DNA of 64,000 bases from Paraspadella gotoi (Eukaryota; Chaetognatha): positions 11,754,392-11,818,391 of the forward strand of contig CM119264.1 in assembly GCA_051294375.1 (NCBI GenBank), written 5' to 3'. A program made the position numbers and the translations under genes. Below, piece after piece: positions 1-11,582 of the stretch; the stretch's first letter is position 1, and each line of letters begins with the position of its first letter. The notes beneath the pieces were generated by a model that worked only from the letters and a program-made list of their open reading frames with translations, had not been told where the DNA came from and did not search any database.

Positions 1-1581
1 ACTCAACGCATCATTTTTTATACCGACTTTCCTCCCATTCATCGCCTCTGCGTTCGCCTTCATTTTTCCTCTTCTCTTTCCTGGCAACTTACCTGACCTT
101 TCCTTCCCTCTTCGCCGCCTCCGCATTCTTCTTCGTTTTTCCTTTATTCTGTCTTAGCGCCGACCCTCACTTGCCTTTCGTGTAACTTCCCCGCGCCCGT
201 CCTTTTTCCATATTCTTCCCGCGAACTTACCTCGCCGCGTTTCTTCATTCCTCTCACACACAGCCACCTTCCTTTTTTTTTGGCCTAGCGCAAAGTTGAC
301 CTTTCCCCTTTGAGCATCTACGCTTCTTTTTCTATTCTCGCTCCATAAAAAAACCTCCAAACACTCACCAACGCATCTTCCCTTATTTCCTCACTCTACA
401 ACAGCTCTGACCTTACCTTTTAATCAATTCACAGTTCCCTAATGCTTTCTAGTTTTTTTTTCTTTTTTTTTTTCTTCGGAAATTTTTGTGCCCCCCCCCT
501 TAATCTCGCGTTCGCGCGAATCAAGGATAAATCACTCATTCCCCTCAAGTTTCCGTTCTCCCTCGTACATTGTGGGTCCATTTTTTTCAACACCACCCCT
601 TGGCACGCTTTTTGTATATTTTGCGTACTTCTGTTGCGATTTCCTTTCTTCCCTTCTTTTTCCTCAACAATCCGCCCATGCACCTCTTTAAATCTCCCTT
701 TCTCTTCTCCTTTCATCTTCCTCCCTTCCAGCTTTAAAAAAAAAAAAGAATATTTCTCCGACGGTTTTTTCTTTTTTAATTTTCTTTATTCGACCGCCTT
801 TTCCTTTCTTCCGCTTCCCTCCTTTCCTCTTTTCCTTTCTTTTCCTTTCTTTTCCGTTTCACTAAAGTTTAAGCTCCGAAGCTTCGGGGTTTTTTCTATT
901 CATTCCTCGATGAATGGAGAAAGATTTTTTTATTGCGTGGTCGTGAAAACGAGGGGGGCGGCCGTGAATACGAAAAAAGCCGGGACGGAGGGGGGGGAGA
1001 TAGTAAAAGCAATGGGGAGGGCGGCTTGCAGAAAAAAAAAAGAAGCTGAGGTAGTTGTAGTTTTAAATACTTTGACGATTTGCGATTTTTGAAGGCTTTG
1101 AATTTGGAACACTCGGTTTGACGGTGGAGGGTGTAAGGGAAGGGTGTTGGGGGATGACAGGGTGGAAGGATTGGTGCGTAGTGGTCGGGAGGTGAAGGAA
1201 ATGCGAGAGGGAATGGGGGATAAAGTAAGTTTATTAAGAAATATCGAAGAAATAGTAAGGATTCAACGTGACTCGTTATCTCTGTCGATTTAAATTTATT
1301 AGGAATTTCGTAGGATTTTAATTTCTCTTTGTCTACATAATATCTTCCATAAACCACGAATCGAAAATTAGTTAAATAATAACATAAGGTGAAGAGAAAT
1401 ACAGAAAAATCAAGACAGAAAACCCAAAAACAGAAACAAAAACAGAGGAAAATAAAAAACTAAAGGAAATAAACCAACGTTCCCTCCTCCCGCATTTTCA
1501 GCTCTCCTTTCTTCTCTTCCTCACCTCACTCTCCTCATTCCTCCGATTCCCCACCCGACCATCGCGCCCCTGGCGGTCGAG

Positions 1582-1767
1582 ACGGTCACGACGCCACGCC
1601 CCTCGAGGCTCGAGGCGCCCCCGACGCCCGGGAGCCCGCGTCCGTCGGCGTCAAAAGCGTCAGCGTCCAAAATTACGCCCCTTACGAAATCGAGGTCATC
1701 GTTGGATTCGGGTCGAAGGAACAGACGCGTCGATTCGGGAAATACATCATGGAGCGAAAAGTCTTGG
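1582..1767 (+). CDS. Internal coding exon of an unrecognised protein (first of a phase-1 pair)
   Basis: The frame is open across the block and ends at a GTAGGT donor (1768) after one base of a codon (phase 1). The product carries the stretch APYEIEVIVGF and later SKEQTRRFGKYIMERKVL, alternating hydrophobic residues like a beta-sandwich. A long pyrimidine run (about 1500-1570) precedes AG at 1580-1581, giving a phase-1 start. AG at 1500-1501 after TTTTC is an alternative start, adding about 27 Ser/Pro-rich codons. The exon is much more GC-rich than its surroundings and joins in frame to 1923-2027. Phase 1-1 exons are typical of extracellular modules, which is an inference only. Family not recognised. 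Confidence 0.6.
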
Positions 1768-1922
1768 GTAGGTTTTAAAGAGGTTCTGGGTAAGTTTCGT
1801 AGAAGTTATAGTTTAGGTCTAAGTATTGGTCCTTACGAGTAAGTATTGAACAGGCGTTTCCAATGGTCAAAGCGGAGCCGAAATTTGATAACTTGATTTA
1901 TGTATTGAATTTTTTTTTTCAG

Positions 1923-2027
1923 CTCCTGGCGACAACCACGTTTTTCCGCCTCAATTCTTTGCCACGAATTCTGGCGCCAACGTTGATCTCATCCTGGCGC
2001 TAAAGTCGGACGACTATCACGTCACAG
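1923..2027 (+). CDS. Internal coding exon, phase 1-1, same gene as 1582-1767
   Basis: A run of T followed by CAG (1920-1922) is a strong acceptor. The exon is 105 nt and ends at CACAG|GTTTGA (GT at 2028). Spliced to the previous exon it reads in frame through APGDNHVFPPQFF, then NVDLILALKSDDYHV, with no stop. Start and end are both phase 1. The intron between the two exons is 155 bp, short compared with everything else here. The product again looks like beta-strands. I could not place it in a family. The next exon of this gene was not identified with certainty; 7659-7754 is phase-compatible. Confidence 0.65.
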
Positions 2028-3065
2028 GTTTGATTCTCAACTACATCTCATTGGAGGTTATGGCTTTGTGTCTCAAATCAAACTAGCAAATACATTTTTT
2101 TTTCAAAAGCGTCGATGATTGCTCGAGTGACTCCTTTCAATAACCACCAAGGCTCTGATTAACGTTGAATGTTCGACGGAATTCACTGAAATTCACTTAA
2201 ATTCAATCACATATTTTATTTTTATTTTCACGAATTCTTTCGGAATATAACATTTTTTTGGTTACATGTTGAGACTGATTCAGACCAAAATTTCTTTTTT
2301 TTAAACAAATTTAAAGTAAATCGACGTGAAACTTCAGAGTAATAGTAACTTGGATAATGCGCAAGTTGAAAATTAAAAAAATAATAATAAAAAAAACAGG
2401 GATGAAAAATTGACTTGGAAACTGTGAACAATTGACTGCAAGAAATTTTGAAGAATCTTTTCACGGCCACGTTTCGCCTTTTCGTCCTCAATTCTAAGAA
2501 ATGTTCTATTCAAAGAAATCTTCAGCCTTCTTTGCCTTCTCTTTAACCGAAACAATCAACTCAGTCATAAAGATACAAACGCGTTAGGCATAAAATAGAA
2601 ACTTGATAAGAAATGCAAGCAAACGCACGATGAAAACAGAATTCCAATACAGACACGCACACACTCATAGTCTGATACACACACAATTTCCTCGCGGAAA
2701 GCCTGCGACCGACATCCATTGACTTTTAAATAAATCACATTCCTATCCGCGATTAGAAACTGACGGCCATCCAGGCAACACAAAGACAATTTCTCTCTCT
2801 CTTTCTCTCTCTGCCCCTGTCTCTTTTTCTCAGTCTCCATTTCTCTGCTCTCTCTCTCTATTTCTCTTTCTGTCCTATCTCTTTTTCTCAGTCTCCATTT
2901 TTTCCTCTCTCTCTCATCTTTCTAATTTCACTTTCTCTTTTTTTTTTCACCTTTTTTTTTTCTATCGCCACTTTCACTCACTCGCTCTTTTAAGGAAGGA
3001 AAGTTTTCATTCATTTATGCGGACCAGTCTAAGGTAGCGACGGACCTCCCTTCTCAACGGAATAG

Positions 3066-3140
<75 letters not shown>

Positions 3141-3635
3141 CTTCTCTCTCTTCTCTCAGGCGCATGATTTAATGGCTCTGTCGGTGCCATGGGTCCACGG
3201 TACCATTTCGTCATTTTCCAAACGTTCTCTCTCAATCTTCCAATATGTCGTTCTCTGTTTCTCTCTTTTCTTCTCCTCCTCTCTTCCACCCTCTCTCTCT
3301 CTCTCTCATTCTCTGAGTTACAATAATTAACTTTTGCTGATGAATAGTTTCCGTTTTTCAGTGCGACATCGTCTGGAGGAGTTTCGAATTTCGCTTATTT
3401 CCATTTTCTCTTTTTTTATTGCTGCTCAATAACTCTCTTTCAAGTCCCAACTATTCCGCTATATTTCTCTAGCAATGAACTTCAGAAATTTAATTGTATT
3501 TCTCTGAATCTTATTGATAATGCTGTGTAAATGAGACAGTGAAATACAATAAAAATACTATCGCTCTTTCTCGTTTTCTCTCTTGTTCTCTCTTCTCTTC
3601 TGTTCTCTTCTTTACTCTCTCTCTCTCTCTCTCTT

Positions 3636-3812
3636 NNNNNNNNNNNNNNNNNNNNNNNNNNNNNNNNNNNNNNNNNNNNNNNNNNNNNNNNNNNNNNNNN
3701 NNNNNNNNNNNNNNNNNNNNNNNNNNNNNNNNNNNNNNNNNNNNNNNNNNNNNNNNNNNNNNNNNNNNNNNNNNNNNNNNNNNNNNNNNNNNNNNNNNNN
3801 NNNNNNNNNNNN
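3636..3812. other. Assembly gap (177 N) inside a TC tract
   Basis: The N run begins directly after a (TC)n tract. Long microsatellites are a common reason for such breaks, and the true length is unknown. Confidence 0.95.
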
Positions 3813-4697
3813 AAAACGCTCATCGTCGACAACAACAACAAAGACGACCACGGCGCCCCATTACTTTTTCGTCACGGCCCCCCCAGCGCCCTCTGATGAG
3901 CTTTGGGCGGTCGGGGTCGGCGTCGGAGGTTCTCCTCGCGGAAGCTTCGCGCTTCTTCCGTTCTGGGCGATCCCGGACGTGGGGTGGCGCAGCGGCATAC
4001 CCCCAATTCTCAATCCAGGGTGTTGGGTGTCAGAACTCGGAAGTATACCCGGGTCCCAAGTTCCCGTAAGAGGGGTGGGGAACAAATTCTCTCTCAATCC
4101 TGGATGAGGGGTTTCGAAATATCTTCATCTCCCCTCGCTTCTCGATGGCTTAAGAATCCCCATTCCCACTATCCCAAAACCCTCACTTCCTTCTATCCCT
4201 TTAGAATTTAAACTGTTTTCCTTCAAGCCCTCTCTACCTTTCCATCCTCCAACCCCCGCCAAATCCCACTACCCCAACTACAACACCATCAACCCGCCCC
4301 GATCTAACAACGCGCGACGACGACGACGACGACGACGGGACGAGGAACTTATAATGTTGGGGTCGCTCGTGTGAAAAGGGGAGCGAGTTGCGCAACGCGA
4401 GGGACCTGACAGCGCCTGGCGTTTTTGCGGCACGACCACGAATTATTAATAACATCAATTGGCGCAACAACAAAGGGTGCGTCGTCCGGGTGGAGAAGAA
4501 CTGAGACAACGACAACTTACTAGTCTATTTTTAAAATTATACACATGTATAATTGTATAATTGTATAATTGTATATTAACGAAAAGGGGAGAACAGCGGA
4601 CTAAAAAAAATCAACAACAACAACTACAACAACAGCAGTAAGAGTCAATGGCAAAAACGACGATAGATGCGACGAAATTAACAACGACGACAGTTAC

Positions 4698-4698
4698 A

Positions 4699-4749
<51 letters not shown>

Positions 4750-4750
4750 A
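4698..4750. repeat. (GAC)n/(ACG)n trinucleotide array
   Basis: Continuous GAC repeats, with scattered further copies from 4670 to 4775. A smaller related array is at about 4318-4336. Confidence 0.9.
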
Positions 4751-5119
4751 CAAAGGTCGACATTAACGACGACGCGAACCTTCTTCCTGCCGCTCGACCA
4801 AAAACTTACCGCCGCGCGACGGGATAACTTACCCTACTTAACTCGGCGTTCGACTTGATTCTCGGCGATAAATCCGAGCCGCAATGAATCCGCCCCATTG
4901 TTTGTTTTTTTTGCCATCTCATATTCTCATCCTTACCATCTCAACTCTTGGAACCTTTTCCGCTTCGACGCCATCGCGCCATTTTTTGCGTCAATCTCTT
5001 CTCTTTGCGCGAAAAAGGAATAAAAGAAGCGACTGGATTTCTCTCTTTCTATCCCTTTCCCTCCATCTTCCACCCAAGACGACCCATGCGCCTTTAAACG
5101 CCCCGGAAAATCTTATAAA

Positions 5120-5720
5120 TGGTCGTCAATCCTGTTTGACGTCGGTGTCGTCGTATTCGTCATCTCTCCATTTTGGACGTCGTTGTTGTCGTCGTCAGAA
5201 AACGGTTTTATTCGCGTCGTCGTCGTCTTCATCGCTGTCTTCTTTATCAACGTCATCATCATAGTCATCGTCGTTGACGTCTTCATCATCAATGCTGTTA
5301 GTATTATCATCGTTGTCATCATGAACTTCTTCGTCGTGGTCATCATTTCTGTCTGTCTCCTTGTCATCATCATCGTCGTCACTGTCGTAATAATCGTTTA
5401 TATCATCATCATGAACGCCGTTCTTCGTATCATCATCATTCTTCATCGTTGTCGTCGTCATGATCGTTGTCGTCCGAATCGTTTGTTGGGATCATCTTCC
5501 TGATCGTCGTCTTTGTCGTCGTCGTCATTGTTCACATCTTCGTCTTCGTCGTCGTCGTCATCGCTGACGTCTTCATTGGCGTCATCGCTGATGTCTTCAT
5601 AGTCGTCTTTGTCGTTCGTCGTCATAGTTCACTTCTTCGTCGTCGTCGTCGTGGTCATCGCTGACGTCTTCATTGGCGTCATCGCTGATGTCTTCATCTT
5701 CGTCGTTATCTTCGAAAGAT
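5120..5720. repeat. Degenerate GTC/ATC triplet-repeat region
   Basis: About 600 bp dominated by imperfect GTC, GTT, ATC and TTC triplets. Related sequence continues at about 6005-6115 beyond a GA tract. Both strands are open over long distances: plus gives Val/Ile-rich, minus gives Asp/Asn/Thr/Met-rich peptides. That is what a triplet repeat produces without selection for coding. I read it as non-coding. Confidence 0.7.
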
Positions 5721-5847
5721 AAATAAAATCGCTCGTCTCTCTCAAAGGAGGGACGTGGCGGAGTGATGGTGTCGGAGCTTGGGTGGGGAGGGGAAGGGAG
5801 CGGAGGGGGAAAGAAAGGATGAGGGTCAGAATGAAGATTGGAGAGGG

Positions 5848-5850
<3 letters not shown>

Positions 5851-5938
<88 letters not shown>
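5851..5938. repeat. (GA)n microsatellite, 88 bp
   Basis: Uninterrupted GA dinucleotides. Confidence 0.97.
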
Positions 5939-5939
<1 letters not shown>

Positions 5940-6212
5940 CATCATTGAGACATGAAGTTGATATATTCCTTCTCTGATATGATTTTTTTTCCTTCTCTCC
6001 CACGATTCGTCGTCGTCTTCGCGTTCGTCATCATTGTCGTCGTCATCGTCGTCATCTCCTTTCTCGTCTTCTTTTTCGTCGTCGTTTTTGTCTTCGTCTG
6101 CATTGTCGTCTGCTTCGTTGTCCGAATATCATCGAAGGATATTTAAGCAAAGAATCTTCTTGTCTTTTTAACCCCTCAACTCATTTTTCGCTGCCCTCGT
6201 CTCCTCGCGCAG

Positions 6213-6477
6213 GGAAGCCTTTGAATATCGTCTCGGGGACGGGCCGAGCCTTGGGAGAGCCTCTTGTGTAGGGCAGAGATTCGGGCAAGGCCTTACCCGC
6301 TTTTTTCTAGTCCCTGGACTTCGAACAACTAAAAAAGAAGTGGGTCGCTTTGACCGCCTTTCCTTACCTCAAAAGCCACGCCTCGCCCCCACGAGGCCTC
6401 ACCCTTCATCACTCTCGCCGCGTCGCAAAAAAAAGAAAAAAAAAGAAAATTCTTATCAAGGAAGGATCGGAAAATAA
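6213..6477 (+). CDS. Doubtful exon behind a strong acceptor
   Basis: A very good pyrimidine tract ending CGCGCAG (AG 6211-6212) precedes an open frame of 87 codons with no ATG (phase-2 start; begins EAFEYRLGDGPSLG). It runs through a basic Lys-rich stretch made by A-tracts to a stop at 6475. A second frame from the same acceptor, phase 1, gives only about 18 residues. No clear donor, no homology recognised. This may be a false acceptor in GC-rich intergenic DNA. Confidence 0.22.
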
Positions 6478-6798
6478 TCCTCGGATCAAACTTGTCCTTT
6501 TTTTTCCGTTAGCGTTAATCCCCTAAGTCGCAAAGGGTCGTCCCTTGACTTTTTATCGCTTCATCAACGGGGGGGGGTTAGAAGTTGAGAGTTAAAGTGG
6601 GGAGAGGGGGGATGAATGTAAAGTGGGAAAGCCTTTTTAAAAAATTAAGGAGAGTTAGTAACAACGAAAATGGAAAGTTTAATTTTAATAAAAGGGGAAA
6701 CCGCAAAATTTAATAGTTGTGCAAAGTTACTAAAAATATATTTAAAAAAATTTAAAAAAATATTTTTAAAAATGTACCAAGCCTAAAATATTGTTATA

Positions 6799-6859
6799 GA
6801 GAGAGAGAGAGAGAGATGAGAGAGGAGAGAGAGAGGAGAGAGAGAGAGAGAGTGGAAGA

Positions 6860-6900
<41 letters not shown>
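6799..6900. repeat. Interrupted (GA)n microsatellite
   Basis: GA dinucleotides with short interruptions (GAT, GGA, GAAGA). Confidence 0.93.
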
Positions 6901-6905
<5 letters not shown>

Positions 6906-7502
6906 AAAGAGCGATCAAGAATCAAGTTCAAGGAAATGAGTTTTTTTCCGCTCTTGTGGCCAGACTGTGAAATGGGTGATGCAGACAGACCGGTGAATGA
7001 GACGCAATCAGGAAAAGGACGAATCAGAGTCTAAGGAAATCAGTCGCGGACGCGAAATGCTCGAGAGAAAAATGGGTCCTCAAAGGAATCCAGTAAAAAC
7101 GAGTCATTGATATAAATTTTCCCTCTTTTCTTACTTCTATATTTACTGCCTTTATCCGTTTCACAACCCTAGAACTGTTTTTATTTCTCTTCTTATTTTT
7201 AATGTAATAATAATAAGCATTGCTTCAATTGTCACATATTTATTGGCTCTTCTATATATTTTTTTCGCAATCCTTTGTCGAGTTAATTCAACTTATATCT
7301 CTTCCATTCCTTTCTATATTCTACTATTCTCCTCTTTTCCCTGTTATCTTTCTTCCGTCCATTCCTCTCTATCTTCTCTCTTCTCTCTGCCCTCTCAACT
7401 TTTCTTCGTCCATTTCTCTTCTGCCGTTTACTCCTCTTTTTTCACCCCCTCCGCTCCATCAAGGAATCATTTCATCTTTATCTTTTTCTCCTTTTTCCGG
7501 GA

Positions 7503-7506
<4 letters not shown>

Positions 7507-7558
<52 letters not shown>
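7507..7558. repeat. (TC)n microsatellite
   Basis: Uninterrupted TC run about 100 bp before the candidate exon at 7659. Confidence 0.96.
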
Positions 7559-7563
<5 letters not shown>

Positions 7564-7658
7564 CGCGCCCCGGGGTGACCCCAATCCTATTTTTCTCTCT
7601 CTTTCTCACTAACGCCCCCCTCCCTCCTCCCCCCTTCCCACCGCCATCCACTCTCCAG

Positions 7659-7754
7659 CGCATCGCCCTACCATCGGCGAAGGCGACTCCCACCGCAAAG
7701 ACTTCGCAGTCATCCACATTCAGCAACACGGATTCTACATTTCGCCGATTCAAG
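7659..7754 (+). CDS. Candidate internal exon, phase 1-1
   Basis: A C/T-rich tract ending CTCTCCAG (AG 7657-7658) leads into 96 nt, closed by CAAG|GTCGAC (GT at 7755). In phase 1 it reads HRPTIGEGDSHRKDF then AVIHIQQHGFYISPIQ with no stop. Start and end phase match the exon ending at 2027, so it could be the next exon after a 5.6-kb intron, but that join is inference. The donor is weak (GTCGAC). A different frame is also open (60-73 codons), so the reading is not certain. Family not recognised. Confidence 0.38.
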
Positions 7755-7839
7755 GTCGACGCCACTGACGTTGGGGTGGCGCCGGTGGCGGGTTAGGGAG
7801 AGGAAAGCCCATCCTCGCACTGCACAACTGCATATGGCC

Positions 7840-9190
7840 TAGCTCTTCATCCTCCAACCGCAACATCCGCCCGACAATGTCATTGGTGACAGCAAACTCA
7901 GTATCGTTAATTTAATAAATTTAAGTATTGAATAATTAATTAAAACTACTGTTATTTGTTGAAAGTGTTCATTGCCCAACCTAATTCTACGACGACAACG
8001 ACAATAAACAAAAAGGCAAAAAAAAATGGTGGGAAGCAAACGTAGACGAAATCAAAGGTTATTTCGGTTCCATCCGGGTTTAGTAACAATCACCTTTCGA
8101 AGCGCGAACCTCGAGATCGACTGAGGGCTAAGGCGGACAGTCCCAAAAATATATTTTTATCAAAATGTTCATTGTTTTTTATTATAACTAAATAAATCTC
8201 GTGGCATTTCTAAAACGTTTTTGATAACAGTTAATATAAACGGGAAAAAAAGACAATTATTCCAAACCAGCTGTTAAGAATGCTTCAAAAAATGGGTAGG
8301 CTTTCAAACATCAGATTATTATTTTTTTTCTCAAGATTTCTTGTTGATTTACTATATTCGCTCGAAGCCAAGTTCCTTATTTTCTTTTCATATTATACTA
8401 GGAATAAGCGAAACGCTGAGCTGATAAGAAAAGAAACACCCCGCGGCCCGAGAATTAAATTATTTAAAAGACGAGGGGAAAAAAAATCCGAACAACGAAA
8501 CTGAATTAAATTTCTCGGGGGGAATTAACGAGTGGATATATTAAAGGGGGAAAAGTGGGAGGGGGGAGAAGAGGGGTTGAGGGAGGAAGGGTGGAAAAAA
8601 AGAAAATGAGTAAGAAAAAATTGGAAAGAAAAGGTTGATCATCGACAAGGAATAAAATTGCAATTGTATAAGGTGAGTTGAGAAGGATTAACAAATTTAT
8701 CGTATAATTTAAAAAAATGTAAATGAATTGTAAATAAAGATGGGATTTCGTAATTAAATAAGAAGAAATTTCGAGAGCAATGTCTGTCCGAAGGAGGAGA
8801 AAAAATTTTATCAGTATTGATAGCGAAGAGGATAAATATTGAGTAATCGGATATACATATTTTTTTGAATAGATTCATAAGAATCTTAAACAAAACGTAG
8901 GCAAAGAAATAGATTTAAATAAAAAAGCTTTAAAATTATATAGGGCACATGAAAAAAAAATATTTGGGCTTCTGATTGCAAATTTGACAAAAAATATGAG
9001 GCAGCTTTTAAGTCTTGCTGCCACATCTGTTAGATATCATATGAAGATGACAGGGACGTCAGATGGGAAATGTAACTTTATCAGCAAAGCTCCTATCCTA
9101 AGAGGAGATGAAACTGACATTTTCAAATTTCGGATATAACAAATCTGAACACTTAATTTTGAAATCATTATAACTTATTCTTAACCGACT
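7840..9190. other. AT-rich non-coding interval
   Basis: AT-rich, with homopolymer runs and short random frames. The one notable item is a 28-bp sequence at 8999-9026 that recurs at 56021-56048. Confidence 0.6.
8999..9026. repeat. Dispersed copy of a SINE-head hairpin sequence
   Basis: Begins GAGGCAGC and ends GCTGCCACAT. It repeats 56021-56048 with one extra T. The GGCAGC...GCTGCC arms can pair. The flanks of the two copies are unrelated, so this is a short dispersed repeat, perhaps the head of the tRNA-derived element at 56 kb. Confidence 0.6.
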
Positions 9191-9455
9191 CTCACCTTGA
9201 ACTTTGACCTTTTCAACCGTTTACACCTCTTGAGCCTTTCTCGCTTTCATCCTTACCTTTGACCTCCAACGAGACTGACCTCTTTTTTCGTCTCGCCTTT
9301 CTCTCTCCCTCTTTTTTTTTTTTTTGTCCCCTGACCTTTTTATGACCTTTGCCCCAATTCCACCTCGTGCGCCTCGTACCCCTGGCCAGCCTGGCCTCCT
9401 CGTCATCGTCATCCCCGTTTTTTTTTCTCTCTCTCTTCCGACGAGACTAATCCCG

Positions 9456-9640
9456 AATACACGGCGGCACCGGACGTTGGTCGGCGCTGCCGGTCGCCGG
9501 CGCCGCACCTGCTGTCCGCGACGCCACCTGGTCGCGCGGCTACGACGCCGACGAGGACGGCGAATCCATTGATCAGCTTCCGCGGGGGACGACGGCGGAA
9601 GAAATTGGTTCTGTCAAAATGGCGGAAATTGTCGCATGAA
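9456..9640. other. GC-rich island, coding potential unresolved
   Basis: A CpG-rich block follows a polypyrimidine run and AG at 9434. One plus frame gives a protein-like stretch (VRDATWSRGYDADEDGES, then TTAEEIGSVKMAEIVA and a stop). However, that frame has a stop just after the only plausible acceptor, and other frames on both strands are also open. Exon, promoter CpG island or decayed triplet repeat are all possible. Confidence 0.25.
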
Positions 9641-10745
9641 AAATGCTCGACGATGCGACGGACGCCGTCTCTGGACAACAATGGCGCGAAAAAATAAGGT
9701 GGGGGACCGTGGGCGTGGCGACGCCGAACGTCAAAAAGTTAGAGGGCGAAAGGCGTTATTTGTGGGGGGGGGGAAACGTTAATGACTGGAGAGGGAAAGG
9801 AAGCAGAAGGAGGGAGGCTCGATGTATGAAAGGATAATTTAAAGGTTACGTATAAGAGATACCGTAAAAGGGTATAGCGAATATTTTTTGTGTCTGTATT
9901 TTGAATGAAAACCCCCCTAGCCCTAAGGAGTTCTGTCTGACTAAATACTTAATTATAAATTAACCAGTAAAAATGCAATCATGAATTAATGTACATTGTA
10001 CAATGTTCATAAACTCGTAGTTATAGTCAGAATATTAATTAGATACCCTTTTACTTAAAAGACGGTTTTAGAGCGAGTGTCGAATTTCAGACTCAACCGA
10101 AAATGTGAAAAAAGTAAATGACTGTTTACATTTTGGCTTGAATCTCATTGCAGCCTACTTTTGAAGTAACTTGGGAATAAGAATAGGAAATCTTTAATAT
10201 TCATAATTCATAAATAATAAAAAAAACAAACCGAAGCTGGAAAGAGGGAAGTGTAGAATTATTTTTCTTTTCCCACCTTTAAGGGTCGACGTCTTTTCTT
10301 CCAGCGATAAGGTGAGGTTTCTCGAAAAACGATTTGCATAATGGAGGATTTCTCTCTGAGTTCCTCCTTTGCGCACCCAAGCATTGTCAACTTCTAAAAT
10401 TAGCGACGCTTTTAAATTTTTTCCAGATTGTTAGCATAGTAAACGTTATATAGACATTAGTTTTTAGTTACGCATGCATCCCCAATATTTGATAACTTAC
10501 TTTTTCAATGACTAGTTATACAGCAGAAATCAACAAACGATTCACCCGATTTAGATATACAGAAATGATCCGTTAAGTAAAAAACTAATTTTTTTTTATT
10601 TGGCTTGTTATTTTTTGGGAGGGGGGGGCGGGGGCGGATGTCAATGTTGAGACTTGATAAGTTTCGGGATTTTTAAGAAATTAAGACACAGATCTTATTC
10701 AATCAACAAAGATGCGTCTTTGTCTTCGATCTCGCAGATCGCTTC

Positions 10746-10748
<3 letters not shown>

Positions 10749-10781
<33 letters not shown>

Positions 10782-10791
10782 NNNNNNNNNN

Positions 10792-10823
<32 letters not shown>
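10749..10823. repeat. (TCG)n array broken by a 10-N gap (10782-10791)
   Basis: Perfect TCG triplets on both sides of the Ns, so true array length is unknown. The serine run predicted from it is a repeat product. Confidence 0.95.
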
Positions 10824-11251
10824 TTTTGGCTTTCAGTTAACTTTTTAGATAGAATCAAGTTTGTTTTTCGATTCTCAGACTTAATTTTTTTTTTAACTTC
10901 CCTCTTTTTTTGAATTTTAGATTTTTCTTTCCACGAAATTCGGTTTAATTTTTGGAAAAAGTCGCGTTGTCTTTCAACTTCCCCTCGAGCTTTTTCGATT
11001 CGTCTTAAGACATCAGTATCGTTGTCATCGATATGAAAATCATCATCATTGATATCATTGTCAACAACAGCACCAAATTCTCGACATCGCCGACAACGTG
11101 ACTGAATCTACACATAGTAATAATAAAAGAAAAGGATTCATTTTGTTGACAATCCTCACCGCACAACTATCTCGTCCTAGAAACATCTCTCAACTCGTTA
11201 GCCCCACCCGGTTCCTCTTCCATAACCTCAAACGAAATTTTTTTTTTTCAG

Positions 11252-11312
11252 CCGCTCAGTCAAAGCGAGGCCCACCATATTTCTTCACTAGATTCTCTCT
11301 GGCGGCAAACTC
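11252..11312 (+). CDS. Candidate short internal exon
   Basis: A strong acceptor (eleven T, then CAG; AG 11250-11251) and a GTAAAA donor at 11313 bound 61 nt. Starting in phase 1 it reads AQSKRGPPYFFTRFSLAAN and ends in phase 2, compatible with the phase-1 end of 7659-7754. Starting in phase 0 it reads PLSQSEAHHISSLDSLWRQT and ends in phase 1. Both frames are open, so frame and reality remain uncertain. An 82-bp TC tract begins about 80 bp downstream. Confidence 0.3.
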
Positions 11313-11391
11313 GTAAAACTTTTTCACCTTGGCCGCCGGGTGTCGCGACAGACGCCATTTCCTCCTTTCTTCCTTTCCTTTCGCTTGGGTT

Positions 11392-11393
<2 letters not shown>

Positions 11394-11475
<82 letters not shown>
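11394..11475. repeat. (TC)n microsatellite, about 82 bp
   Basis: Uninterrupted TC run; yields the long Leu/Ser ORFs seen here. Confidence 0.97.
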
Positions 11476-11478
<3 letters not shown>

Positions 11479-11582
11479 CACACACAAGCCGGTTATATCG
11501 GCGTCGGCGACGGCGTTGTCCTAATGTGGATGCCTTTCCCTTTTTGTGTCTCCTTCGGGTCTCGTTGGTTCCTTCGCTGCAG

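Larger units (their letters stand above)
2028..6180. other. Repeat-rich non-coding interval
   Basis: No reading frame convincing as a gene. It holds a (TC)n tract at about 3072-3133, a 177-bp assembly gap in a TC tract (3636-3812), (ACG)n arrays near 4320 and 4698-4750, a roughly 600-bp degenerate GTC/ATC triplet region (5120-5720) and an 88-bp GA tract. An ATG frame at 4884 begins with a hydrophobic signal-like segment (LPSHILILTISTLGTF) but runs into triplet repeat and is doubtful. Confidence 0.6.

Noticed and set aside
442-1092. 216-codon frame near the window start
   Set aside because: Phe/Pro/Ser-rich from T- and C-rich DNA, with no domain-like pattern; opposite-strand frames are equally open.
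3813-4107. GC-rich frame ending at a GTAAGA donor near 4068
   Set aside because: It begins in an N gap, no acceptor is visible, and its phase-0 end fits neither the exon ending at 2027 nor the one starting at 7659.
10305-10311. 7-nt micro-exon between TTCTTCCAG and GTGAGG
   Set aside because: Splice motifs are good, but a 7-base exon cannot be supported from sequence alone and no phase-matched neighbours exist.
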